Assembly (NCBI GenBank): GCA_016702555.1
Contig: JADJDV010000006.1
Span: forward strand, 434,001 to 498,000
Source: Burkholderiales bacterium
GTDB lineage: Bacteria > Pseudomonadota > Gammaproteobacteria > Burkholderiales > Burkholderiaceae_C
DNA length: 64,000 nucleotides
Direction: 5' to 3'
Shown: piece after piece, positions 11,070 to 17,974 of the stretch
How the letters are laid out: the number at the start of each line of letters is the position of its first letter
Position numbering within the stretch: position 1 is the first letter of the stretch
Notes under the pieces: model-generated
The model's input: only the letters and a program-made list of their open reading frames with translations
Databases searched by the model: none
Told to the model about the DNA's origin: nothing
Made by a program: the position numbers and the translations under genes

Positions 11070-11960
11070 ATGGGCGCCTGGATCGACACCCACTGCCATC
11101 TGGACGCGGCCGAGTTCGCGCCCGACCTGGCGGCGGTGCGCGAACGGGCGCGGGCCGCGGGCGTGGCGACCTGCGTGATTCCCGCCGTCGAAGTCGGCGC
11201 CTTCGATGCCGTGCGCGCGCTGGCGCAGCGCTTTGGCGACGCTTACGCGCTGGGCCTGCACCCGATGTACGTGGCGGCGGCGCCGGACGATGCGCTGGCG
11301 CGCCTGGACGCGGCGCTGACCCGGCACGCGGACGACCCGCGCCTGGTCGCGGTGGGCGAGATCGGCCTCGACCACTTCGTGCCCGAGCTGACCGAGGGGC
11401 CACTGCGCGAGCGGCAGGAGCGCTTCTTTCGCGAGCAGCTGAAGCTGGCGCGCCGCCACGGCCTGCCGGTGATCCTGCACCTGCGCCGGGCGGTCGACGC
11501 GGTGCTCAAGGGCTTGCGCGAGATCGGCGTGGCCGGCGGCATCGCCCACGCCTTCAGCGGCAGCCGGCAGCAGGCCGATGCCCTGCTCGAGCTGGGCGTG
11601 TGGCTCGGCTTCGGCGGCGCCATGACCTACGAGCGCGCCAGCCGGCTGCGCGCGCTGGCGGCCGAGCTGCCGGCGGACGCCATCGTGATGGAGACCGACG
11701 CCCCCGACATTCCGCCGCACTGGCTGTACACCCGCGCCGAGCAGCGCGCCGCCGGCCGGCCCCAGGGCCGCAACCAGCCGGCCGAGCTGCCGCGCATCGG
11801 CGCCGAGCTGGCGCGGCTGCGCGGCCTGGCGCCGCCCGAATGGGCCGCCATCACCCGCGCCAACGCGCAGGCGGCGCTGCCCCGGCTGGCGCGGCTGCCG
11901 CGCCGCCATCCCGCCACCGGCGCGGGCGCCGTGCCCGCCCACGATCCCGAGAACCCATGA
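11070..11960 (+). CDS. TatD-family metal-dependent hydrolase
   Basis: Predicted 296-residue TIM-barrel DNase/hydrolase of the TatD family. The N-terminal metal-binding DTHCHLD is at residues 6-12, the conserved GEIGLDHF stretch and the ILHLR and METDAPDIPPH motifs follow in the usual order, with the final Asp in ETDAPD as a catalytic candidate. Family members are 3'-5' exonucleases involved in DNA repair or tRNA quality control. The stop codon overlaps the ATG of the phosphatase gene by 4 bases (ATGA), so the two are co-translated. The C-terminus carries an arginine/proline-rich tail of about 20 residues. Confidence 0.9.
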   Translation: MGAWIDTHCHLDAAEFAPDLAAVRERARAAGVATCVIPAVEVGAFDAVRALAQRFGDAYALGLHPMYVAAAPDDALARLDAALTRHADDPRLVAVGEIGLDHFVPELTEGPLRERQERFFREQLKLARRHGLPVILHLRRAVDAVLKGLREIGVAGGIAHAFSGSRQQADALLELGVWLGFGGAMTYERASRLRALAAELPADAIVMETDAPDIPPHWLYTRAEQRAAGRPQGRNQPAELPRIGAELARLRGLAPPEWAAITRANAQAALPRLARLPRRHPATGAGAVPAHDPENP

Positions 11961-12517
11961 CCACTTCCACCCTTTACCAAGCCGCCCGCCCCTTGCCGGA
12001 CCTGACTGCCCTGACCGCCGCCGCCGGCGGCAGCCGCCCGATCCGCGTGCTGATGGTCTGCATGGGCAACATCTGCCGCAGCCCGAGCGCCCAGGGCGTG
12101 CTGGAGCAGCGCGTGCGCGCGGCCGGGCTGAGCCAGCGCATCGAGGTCGATTCCGCCGGCACGCACGACGGCCACCTGGGCGCGCCGCCCGATCCGCGTG
12201 CGCAGCGGCACGCGGCACGACGTGGCATCGACCTGAGCGCCTACCGCGCCCGCCAGCTGAGCCGGCAGGACTTCATCGACTTCGATCTGGTGCTGGTCAT
12301 GGACGCCGACAACGAGCGCCTCGCGCGCGCCCTGTGTCCGGCCGGCCAGGGCCACAAGCTGCACCGTCTGACCGATTTCTGCACCCGCCACGCGGCCACC
12401 GAGGTGCCCGACCCGTACTACGGCGGCGCGGCCGGCTTCGAGGCCGCGCTGGACTTGATCGAGGACGCCTGCACTGGCTTGCTGGCGGCGCTGCGTCCGA
12501 GTGCCGCGCTGGGTTGA
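11957..12517 (+). CDS. Low-molecular-weight protein-tyrosine phosphatase
   Basis: 186-residue LMW-PTP. The P-loop CMGNICRS gives nucleophile C35 and R41 (C-x5-R), and the general acid lies in VPDPYYGG near the C-terminus. A 28-residue N-terminal extension precedes the domain compared with the usual ~155 residues. Such enzymes dephosphorylate tyrosine kinases controlling capsule or exopolysaccharide synthesis or act as arsenate-reductase-like proteins; nothing nearby points to a substrate. The gene overlaps tatD by 4 bases. Confidence 0.92.
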   Translation: MTTSTLYQAARPLPDLTALTAAAGGSRPIRVLMVCMGNICRSPSAQGVLEQRVRAAGLSQRIEVDSAGTHDGHLGAPPDPRAQRHAARRGIDLSAYRARQLSRQDFIDFDLVLVMDADNERLARALCPAGQGHKLHRLTDFCTRHAATEVPDPYYGGAAGFEAALDLIEDACTGLLAALRPSAALG

Positions 12518-12639
12518 CGCGCCGTGTCATGCCAGCACGATGCGGGCGTCTGTAATATGAACGCCGATCCGGTCGTCCCGCCAGGCGCCGCCTGCCGGTG
12601 CCGTCGCACCCGCCCGACACCTTCTGAAGGAGCTTGTCC

Positions 12640-13596
12640 ATGACGCGAATCGATTCCTTGTCCGCCTCGCCCGCCGACTCGGCGCCCTGGATGCACACGC
12701 GGCCCGACCGGCGCCAGTGGCTGGCGGCCGGCGGCGCACTGCTCGGCGCCAGCCTGTGGGCGCCGCACGCGGCGCTGGCGCAGCGCGGGCCCGATCCGGC
12801 CTTCGAGCCGCAGACCGGCCAGGCCGGCAAGGACGTGATCTGGGTGCCGACGCCCGATGAGCTGGTCACGCGCATGCTGCAGCTCGGCGGCGTGACGGCG
12901 AAGGACTACGTGATTGACCTCGGCGCCGGCGACGGCAAGATCGTCATCGCCGCCGCCAAGCAGTTCGGCGCGCGTGGCCATGGCATCGAATACAACCCCG
13001 ACATGGTGGCGCTGGCGCAGCGCCGCGCGCAGGCCGCCGGCGTGGCCGACCGCGCCCGCTTCGAGAAAGCCGACATCTTCGAGTCGGACTTCTCCAAGGC
13101 CGACGTGATCACCATGTATCTGCTGCCGGGGCTCAACCTCAAGCTGCGCCCGACGCTGATGAAGCTCAAACCGGGCACGCGCCTGGTCACGCACGCCTTC
13201 ACCATGGGGGGCTGGAAGCCCGACGAGACCTCGCGCGCCGCCAGCGCCAGCGCCTTCCTGTGGCTGGTGCCGGCCAAGGTGACTGGTGAGTGGCAGCTGA
13301 GCTATCCGCAGGGCAGGGGCCGCCAGAGCGTGCGCATGGACGTCACGCGTCAGCACTTCCAGTTTCCCGAGGGCACGGTGCAGCTGGGCGAGATCGAGAC
13401 CTCGCTGCGCGACGCGCGCGTGGCCGGCGATCGCGTGCGCTTCGCCTTCACCGGCACCGACGGCGTGCTGCGCAGTTTCGAGGGCAAGGTGAGCGGTGGC
13501 CGCATCGAGGGCGAAGTGAACGACGGCCAGCGCCGCCAGCCCTTCAGCGCCGAGCGCCGCGGTGATGGGCCCGACATCGACGTGACGGGCGATTGA
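12640..13596 (+). CDS. Exported SAM-dependent methyltransferase-like protein
   Basis: 318-residue protein with a class I SAM-methyltransferase fold: motif I reads DLGAGDGK, followed by GIEYNPDMV and FEKADIF, matching the motif I/II acidic positions. The N-terminus carries a twin-arginine-like export signal: RR at 24-25 (DRRQWL), a hydrophobic stretch GGALLGASLW and a cleavage site after AALAQ near residue 48. ATG 12640 is preceded by AAGGAG at 12627-12632, 7 bases upstream, so the signal is inside the true protein. A SAM enzyme outside the cytoplasm is odd because SAM is not known in the periplasm; it may have lost catalysis or carry its cofactor through the Tat system. The second half is a beta-rich domain. 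Confidence 0.82.
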   Translation: MTRIDSLSASPADSAPWMHTRPDRRQWLAAGGALLGASLWAPHAALAQRGPDPAFEPQTGQAGKDVIWVPTPDELVTRMLQLGGVTAKDYVIDLGAGDGKIVIAAAKQFGARGHGIEYNPDMVALAQRRAQAAGVADRARFEKADIFESDFSKADVITMYLLPGLNLKLRPTLMKLKPGTRLVTHAFTMGGWKPDETSRAASASAFLWLVPAKVTGEWQLSYPQGRGRQSVRMDVTRQHFQFPEGTVQLGEIETSLRDARVAGDRVRFAFTGTDGVLRSFEGKVSGGRIEGEVNDGQRRQPFSAERRGDGPDIDVTGD

Positions 13597-13611
13597 TACC
13601 TGACGGCGGCC

Positions 13612-14544
13612 TCAGGCCGCCGGCTGCAGGCATCGACCGTCGCTGATCAGGCGCCCGAAACCGGCCGCCAGCGCGTCCAGCAGTTGCCGCATCGCGGGGC
13701 GCATGCCTTGCCGGCTGGCGAAGGCCGCCTGCACCAGGCCTGGCGGCGGCGCCCAGCCGGGCAGCAGTTCCAGCAGGTCGCCGCGCGCCAGCGCGCCATG
13801 CACCATCAGGCGCGGCAGCGCGGCGCAGCCCACGCCGCTGAGTGCGGCGCACAGCAGCACATCCATGTCGTCCGCCACCAGGCGCGGGTTCAAGAGCAGC
13901 TCCGCCTGTGCGCCACCGGGGCCCAGCAGACGCCAGCGGCCTTGCTCGGGCGAGTTGCCCAGGCCCAGCGTCGGCAGGCGCGCCAGCTCGGCCGGCGTAG
14001 CCGGTGGCGCGGCATTGGTCAGCAGCCTGGGCGCGGCCACCAGCACGTGCGGGCTCAGTGCCAGTGGCTTGACGATCTCGTCCTGCGGCAGGGCCGCGCC
14101 GGGCGCGCGCACGCGCAGCGCCAGGTCCACGCCGTCCTGCCACACGTCGACGTTGCGGTTGGTGGCCTGCAGCTGCACGCTGACCTGCGGCCAGGCGTTG
14201 AGAAAGCGCGCCAGCATGTCCCCCACGGCGTGCTGCAGCAGCGCGGGCGGGCACGACAGCCGGACCGTGCCGCGCGGCGCGGCGGTGTGCTCGGTGGCCA
14301 GCGCCTGTACGCTGGCCGCCTCGGCCAGCATGGCGCGCGCGTGCTGCAGCGTGCGCTGGCCGATGTCGGTGATGGCAAAGCGCCGCGTGCTGCGCTGGAT
14401 CAGCCGCACGCCCAGGCGCGCTTCCAGCTCGGCCACGCGGCGGCTGAGCTTGCTCTTGGGGATGCTGGTGGCCCGCTCGGCGGCGGCAAAGCCGCCGTGT
14501 TCGGCCACGTGAGCGAAGTAGGCGAGGTCGTTGAGGTCGTCCAT
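13612..14544 (-). CDS. LysR-family transcriptional regulator
   Basis: 310-residue LysR regulator. The N-terminal winged helix-turn-helix (MDDLNDLAYFAHVAEHGGFA through KLSRRVAELEARLGVRLIQR) is followed by a substrate-binding co-inducer domain. It is divergent from a pirin gene at 14842, and the 297-base gap holds an inverted repeat with the LysR T-N11-A signature at 14699-14714. LysR regulators adjacent to pirin genes are common in Proteobacteria, so it probably regulates that pirin and itself. The effector is unknown. Confidence 0.92.
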   Translation of the reverse strand: MDDLNDLAYFAHVAEHGGFAAAERATSIPKSKLSRRVAELEARLGVRLIQRSTRRFAITDIGQRTLQHARAMLAEAASVQALATEHTAAPRGTVRLSCPPALLQHAVGDMLARFLNAWPQVSVQLQATNRNVDVWQDGVDLALRVRAPGAALPQDEIVKPLALSPHVLVAAPRLLTNAAPPATPAELARLPTLGLGNSPEQGRWRLLGPGGAQAELLLNPRLVADDMDVLLCAALSGVGCAALPRLMVHGALARGDLLELLPGWAPPPGLVQAAFASRQGMRPAMRQLLDALAAGFGRLISDGRCLQPAA

Positions 14545-14565
14545 GGAATGAGCGCTTCAAAATTA

Positions 14566-14690
14566 CAGCCAAACAACCGGACGCAGAGGACGCAAAGGAT
14601 TCGCAGAGGACGCAAAAGAAACAGCCAAAAGGTTGTCTTTGAATCTTTTGCATCCTCTGCGGAATCTCTGTGTCCTCTGCGTCTGGCTGT
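14566..14690. repeat. Long inverted repeat built on a CGCAGAGGACGC motif
   Basis: Two arms of roughly 40 bases, left arm with GACGCAGAGGACGCAAAGG and right arm ending GTGTCCTCTGCGTC, can form a long imperfect hairpin. A related, partly decayed copy is at 15790-15888 on the other side of the pirin gene. The arms sit between the lysR start and the probable lysR operator. Confidence 0.65.
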
Positions 14691-14698
14691 TCTGCATT

Positions 14699-14714
14699 GT
14701 TCTGCCGTTAGAAC
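14699..14714. promoter_or_regulatory. Putative LysR operator (T-N11-A inverted repeat)
   Basis: GTTCT at 14699-14703 and AGAAC at 14710-14714 form a perfect 5-bp inverted repeat with a 6-base spacer, and T14700 to A14712 meets the T-N11-A rule. It lies in the divergent lysR-pirin gap, 128 bases before the pirin start. Confidence 0.45.
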
Positions 14715-14841
14715 AATCTGATCGAATTTTGCCTGTTTAAGTCTGATTGATCTGCCCGTACCATTCAATCATGCGCCGACAGATCCGTTGGCGCCCCACG
14801 CAGCGCGGCCTTATCCGCGCTATCCAAGAGAGGTTATTGAC

Positions 14842-15753
14842 ATGACCACCACCACCACCACCGAGGTCCGCACTACCAGCGCGTCCAAGCGCGTCATCGA
14901 CACCCGCAGCGCGCCCGGTCGCCACTGGGTGGGCGACGGCTTTCCGGTGCACGGCCTGTTCGGCTACAACGGCGCCGGCGTGGCTGAGCGCAGCCCGTTT
15001 CTGCTGCTGGATTACGCCGCACCCACCCACTTCAGCCCCAACGCCGGCCACCGGCGCGGGGTCGGCCAGCACCCGCACCGCGGCTTCGAGACCGTGACCA
15101 TCGTCTACGACGGCGAGGTCGAGCACCGCGACAGCACCGGCGCCGGCGGCGTCATCGGCAAAGGCGACGTGCAGTGGATGACGGCCGGCGGCGGCATCAT
15201 TCACGAGGAGTTCCACTCCGAGGCGTTCAGCCGCACCGGCGGGCCGTTCGAGATGGTGCAGCTGTGGGTCAACCTGCCCGCCAAGGACAAGCTGACGCCG
15301 GCGCACTACCAGGGCATCACCGACGCGCAGATCCTGTCCGTGGCGCTGCCGGGTGAGGCCGGCCGGGTGCGCGTGATCGCCGGCCAGTTCGGCGACGTGC
15401 GCGGCCCCGCCGCCACCTACACGCCCATGAACGTGTGGGATCTGCGCCTGGCCGCCGGCAAGACGGCCGATCTGAGCCAGCCCGAGGGTTGGAGCGCCAT
15501 CGTGGTCGTGCTGGATGGCACGGTCCTGCTCAACGACACGCAGGTGCTGCGTGCGGCCGAGATGGCCACCTTGTCCACCGCCGGCACAGGGTTGACGGTG
15601 GAGGCCGATGGCGACGCCAAGCTGCTGTTGCTGGCCGGCGCGCCGATCGACGAGCCAGTGGTCGGCTACGGGCCGTTCGTGATGAACAGCCGGCCGCAGA
15701 TCGCCGAGGCCATCGACGACTTCAACAGCGGCAAGTTTGGCCGCATGGGTTGA
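14842..15753 (+). CDS. Pirin family protein (first copy)
   Basis: 303-residue bicupin. The pirin metal-binding motif appears as HPHRGFETVTIVYDGEVEHRDS, giving the conserved HxH...H...E set, and GDVQWMTAGGGIIHEE follows. Pirins are Fe-binding bicupins; some have quercetinase activity and others modulate regulators or enzymes. ATG 14842 has AGAGAGG upstream and starts with a threonine run. It is divergent from a LysR regulator and is followed by a small acetyltransferase and a second pirin. Flanked by two CGCAGAGGACGC-type repeats. Confidence 0.92.
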   Translation: MTTTTTTEVRTTSASKRVIDTRSAPGRHWVGDGFPVHGLFGYNGAGVAERSPFLLLDYAAPTHFSPNAGHRRGVGQHPHRGFETVTIVYDGEVEHRDSTGAGGVIGKGDVQWMTAGGGIIHEEFHSEAFSRTGGPFEMVQLWVNLPAKDKLTPAHYQGITDAQILSVALPGEAGRVRVIAGQFGDVRGPAATYTPMNVWDLRLAAGKTADLSQPEGWSAIVVVLDGTVLLNDTQVLRAAEMATLSTAGTGLTVEADGDAKLLLLAGAPIDEPVVGYGPFVMNSRPQIAEAIDDFNSGKFGRMG

Positions 15754-15789
15754 AGAGGTGGCTGAAACGGCCGAACATCCGGGCGTCGG

Positions 15790-15888
15790 AACGAAGAGGA
15801 CGCAGACCAACCTCGAAGATTGTCTGCTTGAATTCTTTTTGCGTCCTCTGCGAATCCTTTGCGTCCTTTGCGTCCGGCTGTTTTTTTC
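15790..15888. repeat. CGCAGAGGACGC-type repeat, second copy
   Basis: Right arm TTTGCGTCCTCTGCGAATCC (within 15838-15858) followed by TTTGCGTCCTTTGCGTCC matches the element at 14566-14690, and a shortened left arm (GAAGAGGACGCAG) is at about 15792-15805. The inner parts are related too. It fills the gap between the first pirin and the acetyltransferase gene. Confidence 0.6.
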
Positions 15889-15901
15889 AACCTCAAACAC
15901 G

Positions 15902-16189
15902 ATGCCCATGAACGTCCTGCACCAACCAGAAGCCCACCGCTTTGCGATCCAACTGGACGGCCACGTCGCCCGCGTGGACTACGCACTGCGCCCCGGCGCC
16001 ATCGTGCTGAAGCACACCGAGGTGCCCGATGCGCTGGGCCGGCGCGGCATCGGCTCGGCGCTGGCGCGGCACGCGTTGGACTGGGCGGCGGCGCAGGGCC
16101 TGAAGGTCGATCCGCAGTGCGATTTCATGCGGGGCTACATCGACAAGCACCCCGAATACCAGGCCGGTTCGCTGGCGCACGGGGCATGA
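15902..16189 (+). CDS. Small GNAT-family N-acetyltransferase
   Basis: 95-residue protein matching the short acetyltransferase type (GCN5-related, PF14542-like): HTEVPDALGRRGIGSALARH contains the acetyl-CoA-binding R/Q-x-x-G-x-G/A loop, and DPQCDFMRGYIDKHPEY is the conserved C-terminal part. An ATG six bases further in (15908) is an alternative start. It lies between two pirin genes on the same strand. The substrate is unknown; in several Proteobacteria this family accompanies pirins. Confidence 0.85.
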   Translation: MPMNVLHQPEAHRFAIQLDGHVARVDYALRPGAIVLKHTEVPDALGRRGIGSALARHALDWAAAQGLKVDPQCDFMRGYIDKHPEYQAGSLAHGA

Positions 16190-16211
16190 CGGTTTTTTGA
16201 CGGAGCACGGC

Positions 16212-17093
16212 ATGAGCACATCCACGCAACGCATCCCCGCGCGCATGGCCGATATCGGCGGCGGCGTGACCGTGGCGCGCACGCTGCCGTCCAAGCTCAA
16301 GCGCACCATCGGCGCCTGGTGCTTTCTGGATCACGCGGGCCCAGCCACCTTCGCGCCCGGCGCCGGCCTGCGCGTCGGCCCGCACCCGCACACCGGCTTG
16401 CAGACCTTCACCTGGATGCTGGAAGGCGAGCTGCTGCACCGCGACAGTCTGGGCAACGAGCAGGTCATCCGCCCCGGCCAGGTCAACCTGATGACGGCCG
16501 GCCACGGCATTGCCCACACCGAGGAATCGGTGCCCGGTGCCACGCGCGTGCACACCGTGCAGCTGTGGATCGCGCTGCCCGCGCGCGTGGCCGACATGGC
16601 GCCGCGCTTCGACCACCACCCCGATCTGCCGCGCTGGCGCGAGGGCGGTGCCGACATCGCGCTGCTGGCCGGCGACTGGCAGGGCCGCCGCTCACCCGCG
16701 CTGGTGCACACGCCGCTGATGGGCGCCGATGTGTTCGCTGCCGAGGGCGCGCGGCTCTCGCTGCCGCTCGATCCTGCGTTCGAATACGGGCTCATGCCGC
16801 TCACCGGCGCCGCCACCGCCCAGGGCGAGGCGCTGGTGCAGGACGAGCTGCTCTACCTGCCGCCCGGCGCCACCGAACTGGCGCTGGAGCTGGCCGCCGG
16901 CACGCGTGCCATCCTGATCGGCGGCGAGCCGTTGGGCGAGGACATCACGATCTGGTGGAATTTCGTCGGCCACGGCAAGCCCTACATCACCGAGGCGCAG
17001 CGCGACTGGCAGGCCGGCAGCGCGCGCTTTGGCGAGGTCAAGGGCTTCAACGGCCCGCGCCTGGACGCACCGCCGGTGCCTTGGGCGACTTGA
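16212..17093 (+). CDS. Pirin family protein (second copy)
   Basis: 293-residue bicupin, a diverged paralogue of the upstream pirin. The cupin metal site reads HPHTGLQTFTWMLEGELLHRDS, followed by GQVNLMTAGHGIAHTEES. ATG 16212 is used; an in-frame TTG at 16197 is less likely. It begins 22 bases after the acetyltransferase stop, so the three genes probably form one transcript under the LysR-controlled promoter. The function is probably Fe-dependent and oxidative-stress linked, but this is inferred from the family. Confidence 0.92.
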   Translation: MSTSTQRIPARMADIGGGVTVARTLPSKLKRTIGAWCFLDHAGPATFAPGAGLRVGPHPHTGLQTFTWMLEGELLHRDSLGNEQVIRPGQVNLMTAGHGIAHTEESVPGATRVHTVQLWIALPARVADMAPRFDHHPDLPRWREGGADIALLAGDWQGRRSPALVHTPLMGADVFAAEGARLSLPLDPAFEYGLMPLTGAATAQGEALVQDELLYLPPGATELALELAAGTRAILIGGEPLGEDITIWWNFVGHGKPYITEAQRDWQAGSARFGEVKGFNGPRLDAPPVPWAT

Positions 17094-17191
17094 GCGGTCA
17101 AGCCGCGCCCCGCGGAATCAGGACGCGCCGAGCAGCAACGGCGACCGCGGAACCCGCGCGGCTGTGGCAGCTTGATGGTCATCAGATGCGA

Positions 17192-17214
17192 CCTAGGGTA
17201 AACACCTAGTTCAA
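17192..17214 (+). promoter_or_regulatory. CTAGGGT-type box upstream of tetR
   Basis: CCTAGGGTAAACACCTAG followed by TTCAA, an imperfect palindrome (CTAGG...CCTAG) 33 bases before the tetR start. A closely matching sequence is found upstream of gltI at 30217-30239. The shared pattern is CTAGGGT-W-A-R-C-M-CC-W-AGT-K-CAA. The bound factor is not known to me. Confidence 0.4.
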
Positions 17215-17246
17215 GGTTTCGTCGACGGCTTGGCAGAAGGCCAAGG

Positions 17247-17933
17247 ATGACTAAAAATAGCACGACCGTTCGTTTTATTTTGACTATGCCCGGCAACCCA
17301 TCTCCCACCCGCTCCAGCGCCTCGGCGGCGCGGCGGGCGCGTGTGCTGGTCAAGGGCCAGCAGACCAAGGCGGCGATCGTCGACGCGGCTCTGCACATGG
17401 CGTCGCGGGTCGGGCTGGAGGGTCTGTCCATCGGCGCCCTGGCCGAGGCCATGGAGATGAGCAAGTCGGGCGTGTTCGCCCACTTCGGCTCGCGCGACGA
17501 GTTGCAGATCTCGGTGGTGCGCGAGTACTACGCGCGCTTCGAGCAAGAGGTCTTTCAGCCCGCCATGGCCGAGTTGCGCGGTCTGCCGCGTTTGCGCTCG
17601 TTGTTCGAGCACTGGATGCGATTCACCAGCGCTGAGCTGGATTCGGGCTGCATCTTCATCAGTGGGGCGGTCGAGTTCGATGATCGGCCCGGTCCGGTGC
17701 GCGACGCTCTGATCGCCGCCGTCAGCGCCTGGATGGAGGCGATGGAGCGCGCCGTCGCCCAGGCTCGGAATGAAGGCCACTTGGCGGCCGGCATCGACGA
17801 GCGCCAGGTCACGTTCGAGATCCACGGGCTGATTCTGGTGCTGCACTACGAAGCCCGCTTCTTGAAACGCCCCGGCGCGATGGAGCGCGCCATCCAGGGC
17901 TTTCATAACATCCTGGCGCACAACCGCGCCTGA
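17247..17933 (+). CDS. TetR-family regulator of the fatty-acid operon
   Basis: 228 residues from ATG 17247 (AAGG 6 bases upstream) or 215 from ATG 17286. The TetR helix-turn-helix spans LSIGALAEAMEMSKSGVFAHFGS, with the ligand-binding helical domain behind. A perfect inverted repeat at 17255-17280 overlaps the first codons of the longer form, so it probably autoregulates; if the shorter start is right the operator lies just before it and the mRNA would lack a Shine-Dalgarno sequence. It precedes an acyl-CoA dehydrogenase by 41 bases and heads a beta-oxidation operon, so an acyl-CoA ligand is likely. Confidence 0.88.
   Translation: MTKNSTTVRFILTMPGNPSPTRSSASAARRARVLVKGQQTKAAIVDAALHMASRVGLEGLSIGALAEAMEMSKSGVFAHFGSRDELQISVVREYYARFEQEVFQPAMAELRGLPRLRSLFEHWMRFTSAELDSGCIFISGAVEFDDRPGPVRDALIAAVSAWMEAMERAVAQARNEGHLAAGIDERQVTFEIHGLILVLHYEARFLKRPGAMERAIQGFHNILAHNRA
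17255..17280. promoter_or_regulatory. 26-bp palindromic TetR operator
   Basis: AAATA (17255-17259), ACGA (17262-17265), then TCGT (17270-17273) and TATTT (17276-17280) are perfectly symmetrical around the centre 17267/17268, with 2-base and 4-base spacers. The CGACCGTTCG core resembles known TetR-type operators. It lies over the start of the tetR gene itself. Confidence 0.6.
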
Positions 17934-17974
17934 TTTCTTCCAACCTCGTCCTTTACTTGGAGCGTTTTTTCGCC

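Noticed and set aside
14566..14690. CRISPR-like array
   Set aside because: Repeats are imperfect inverted arms with no regular spacers and no cas genes nearby.
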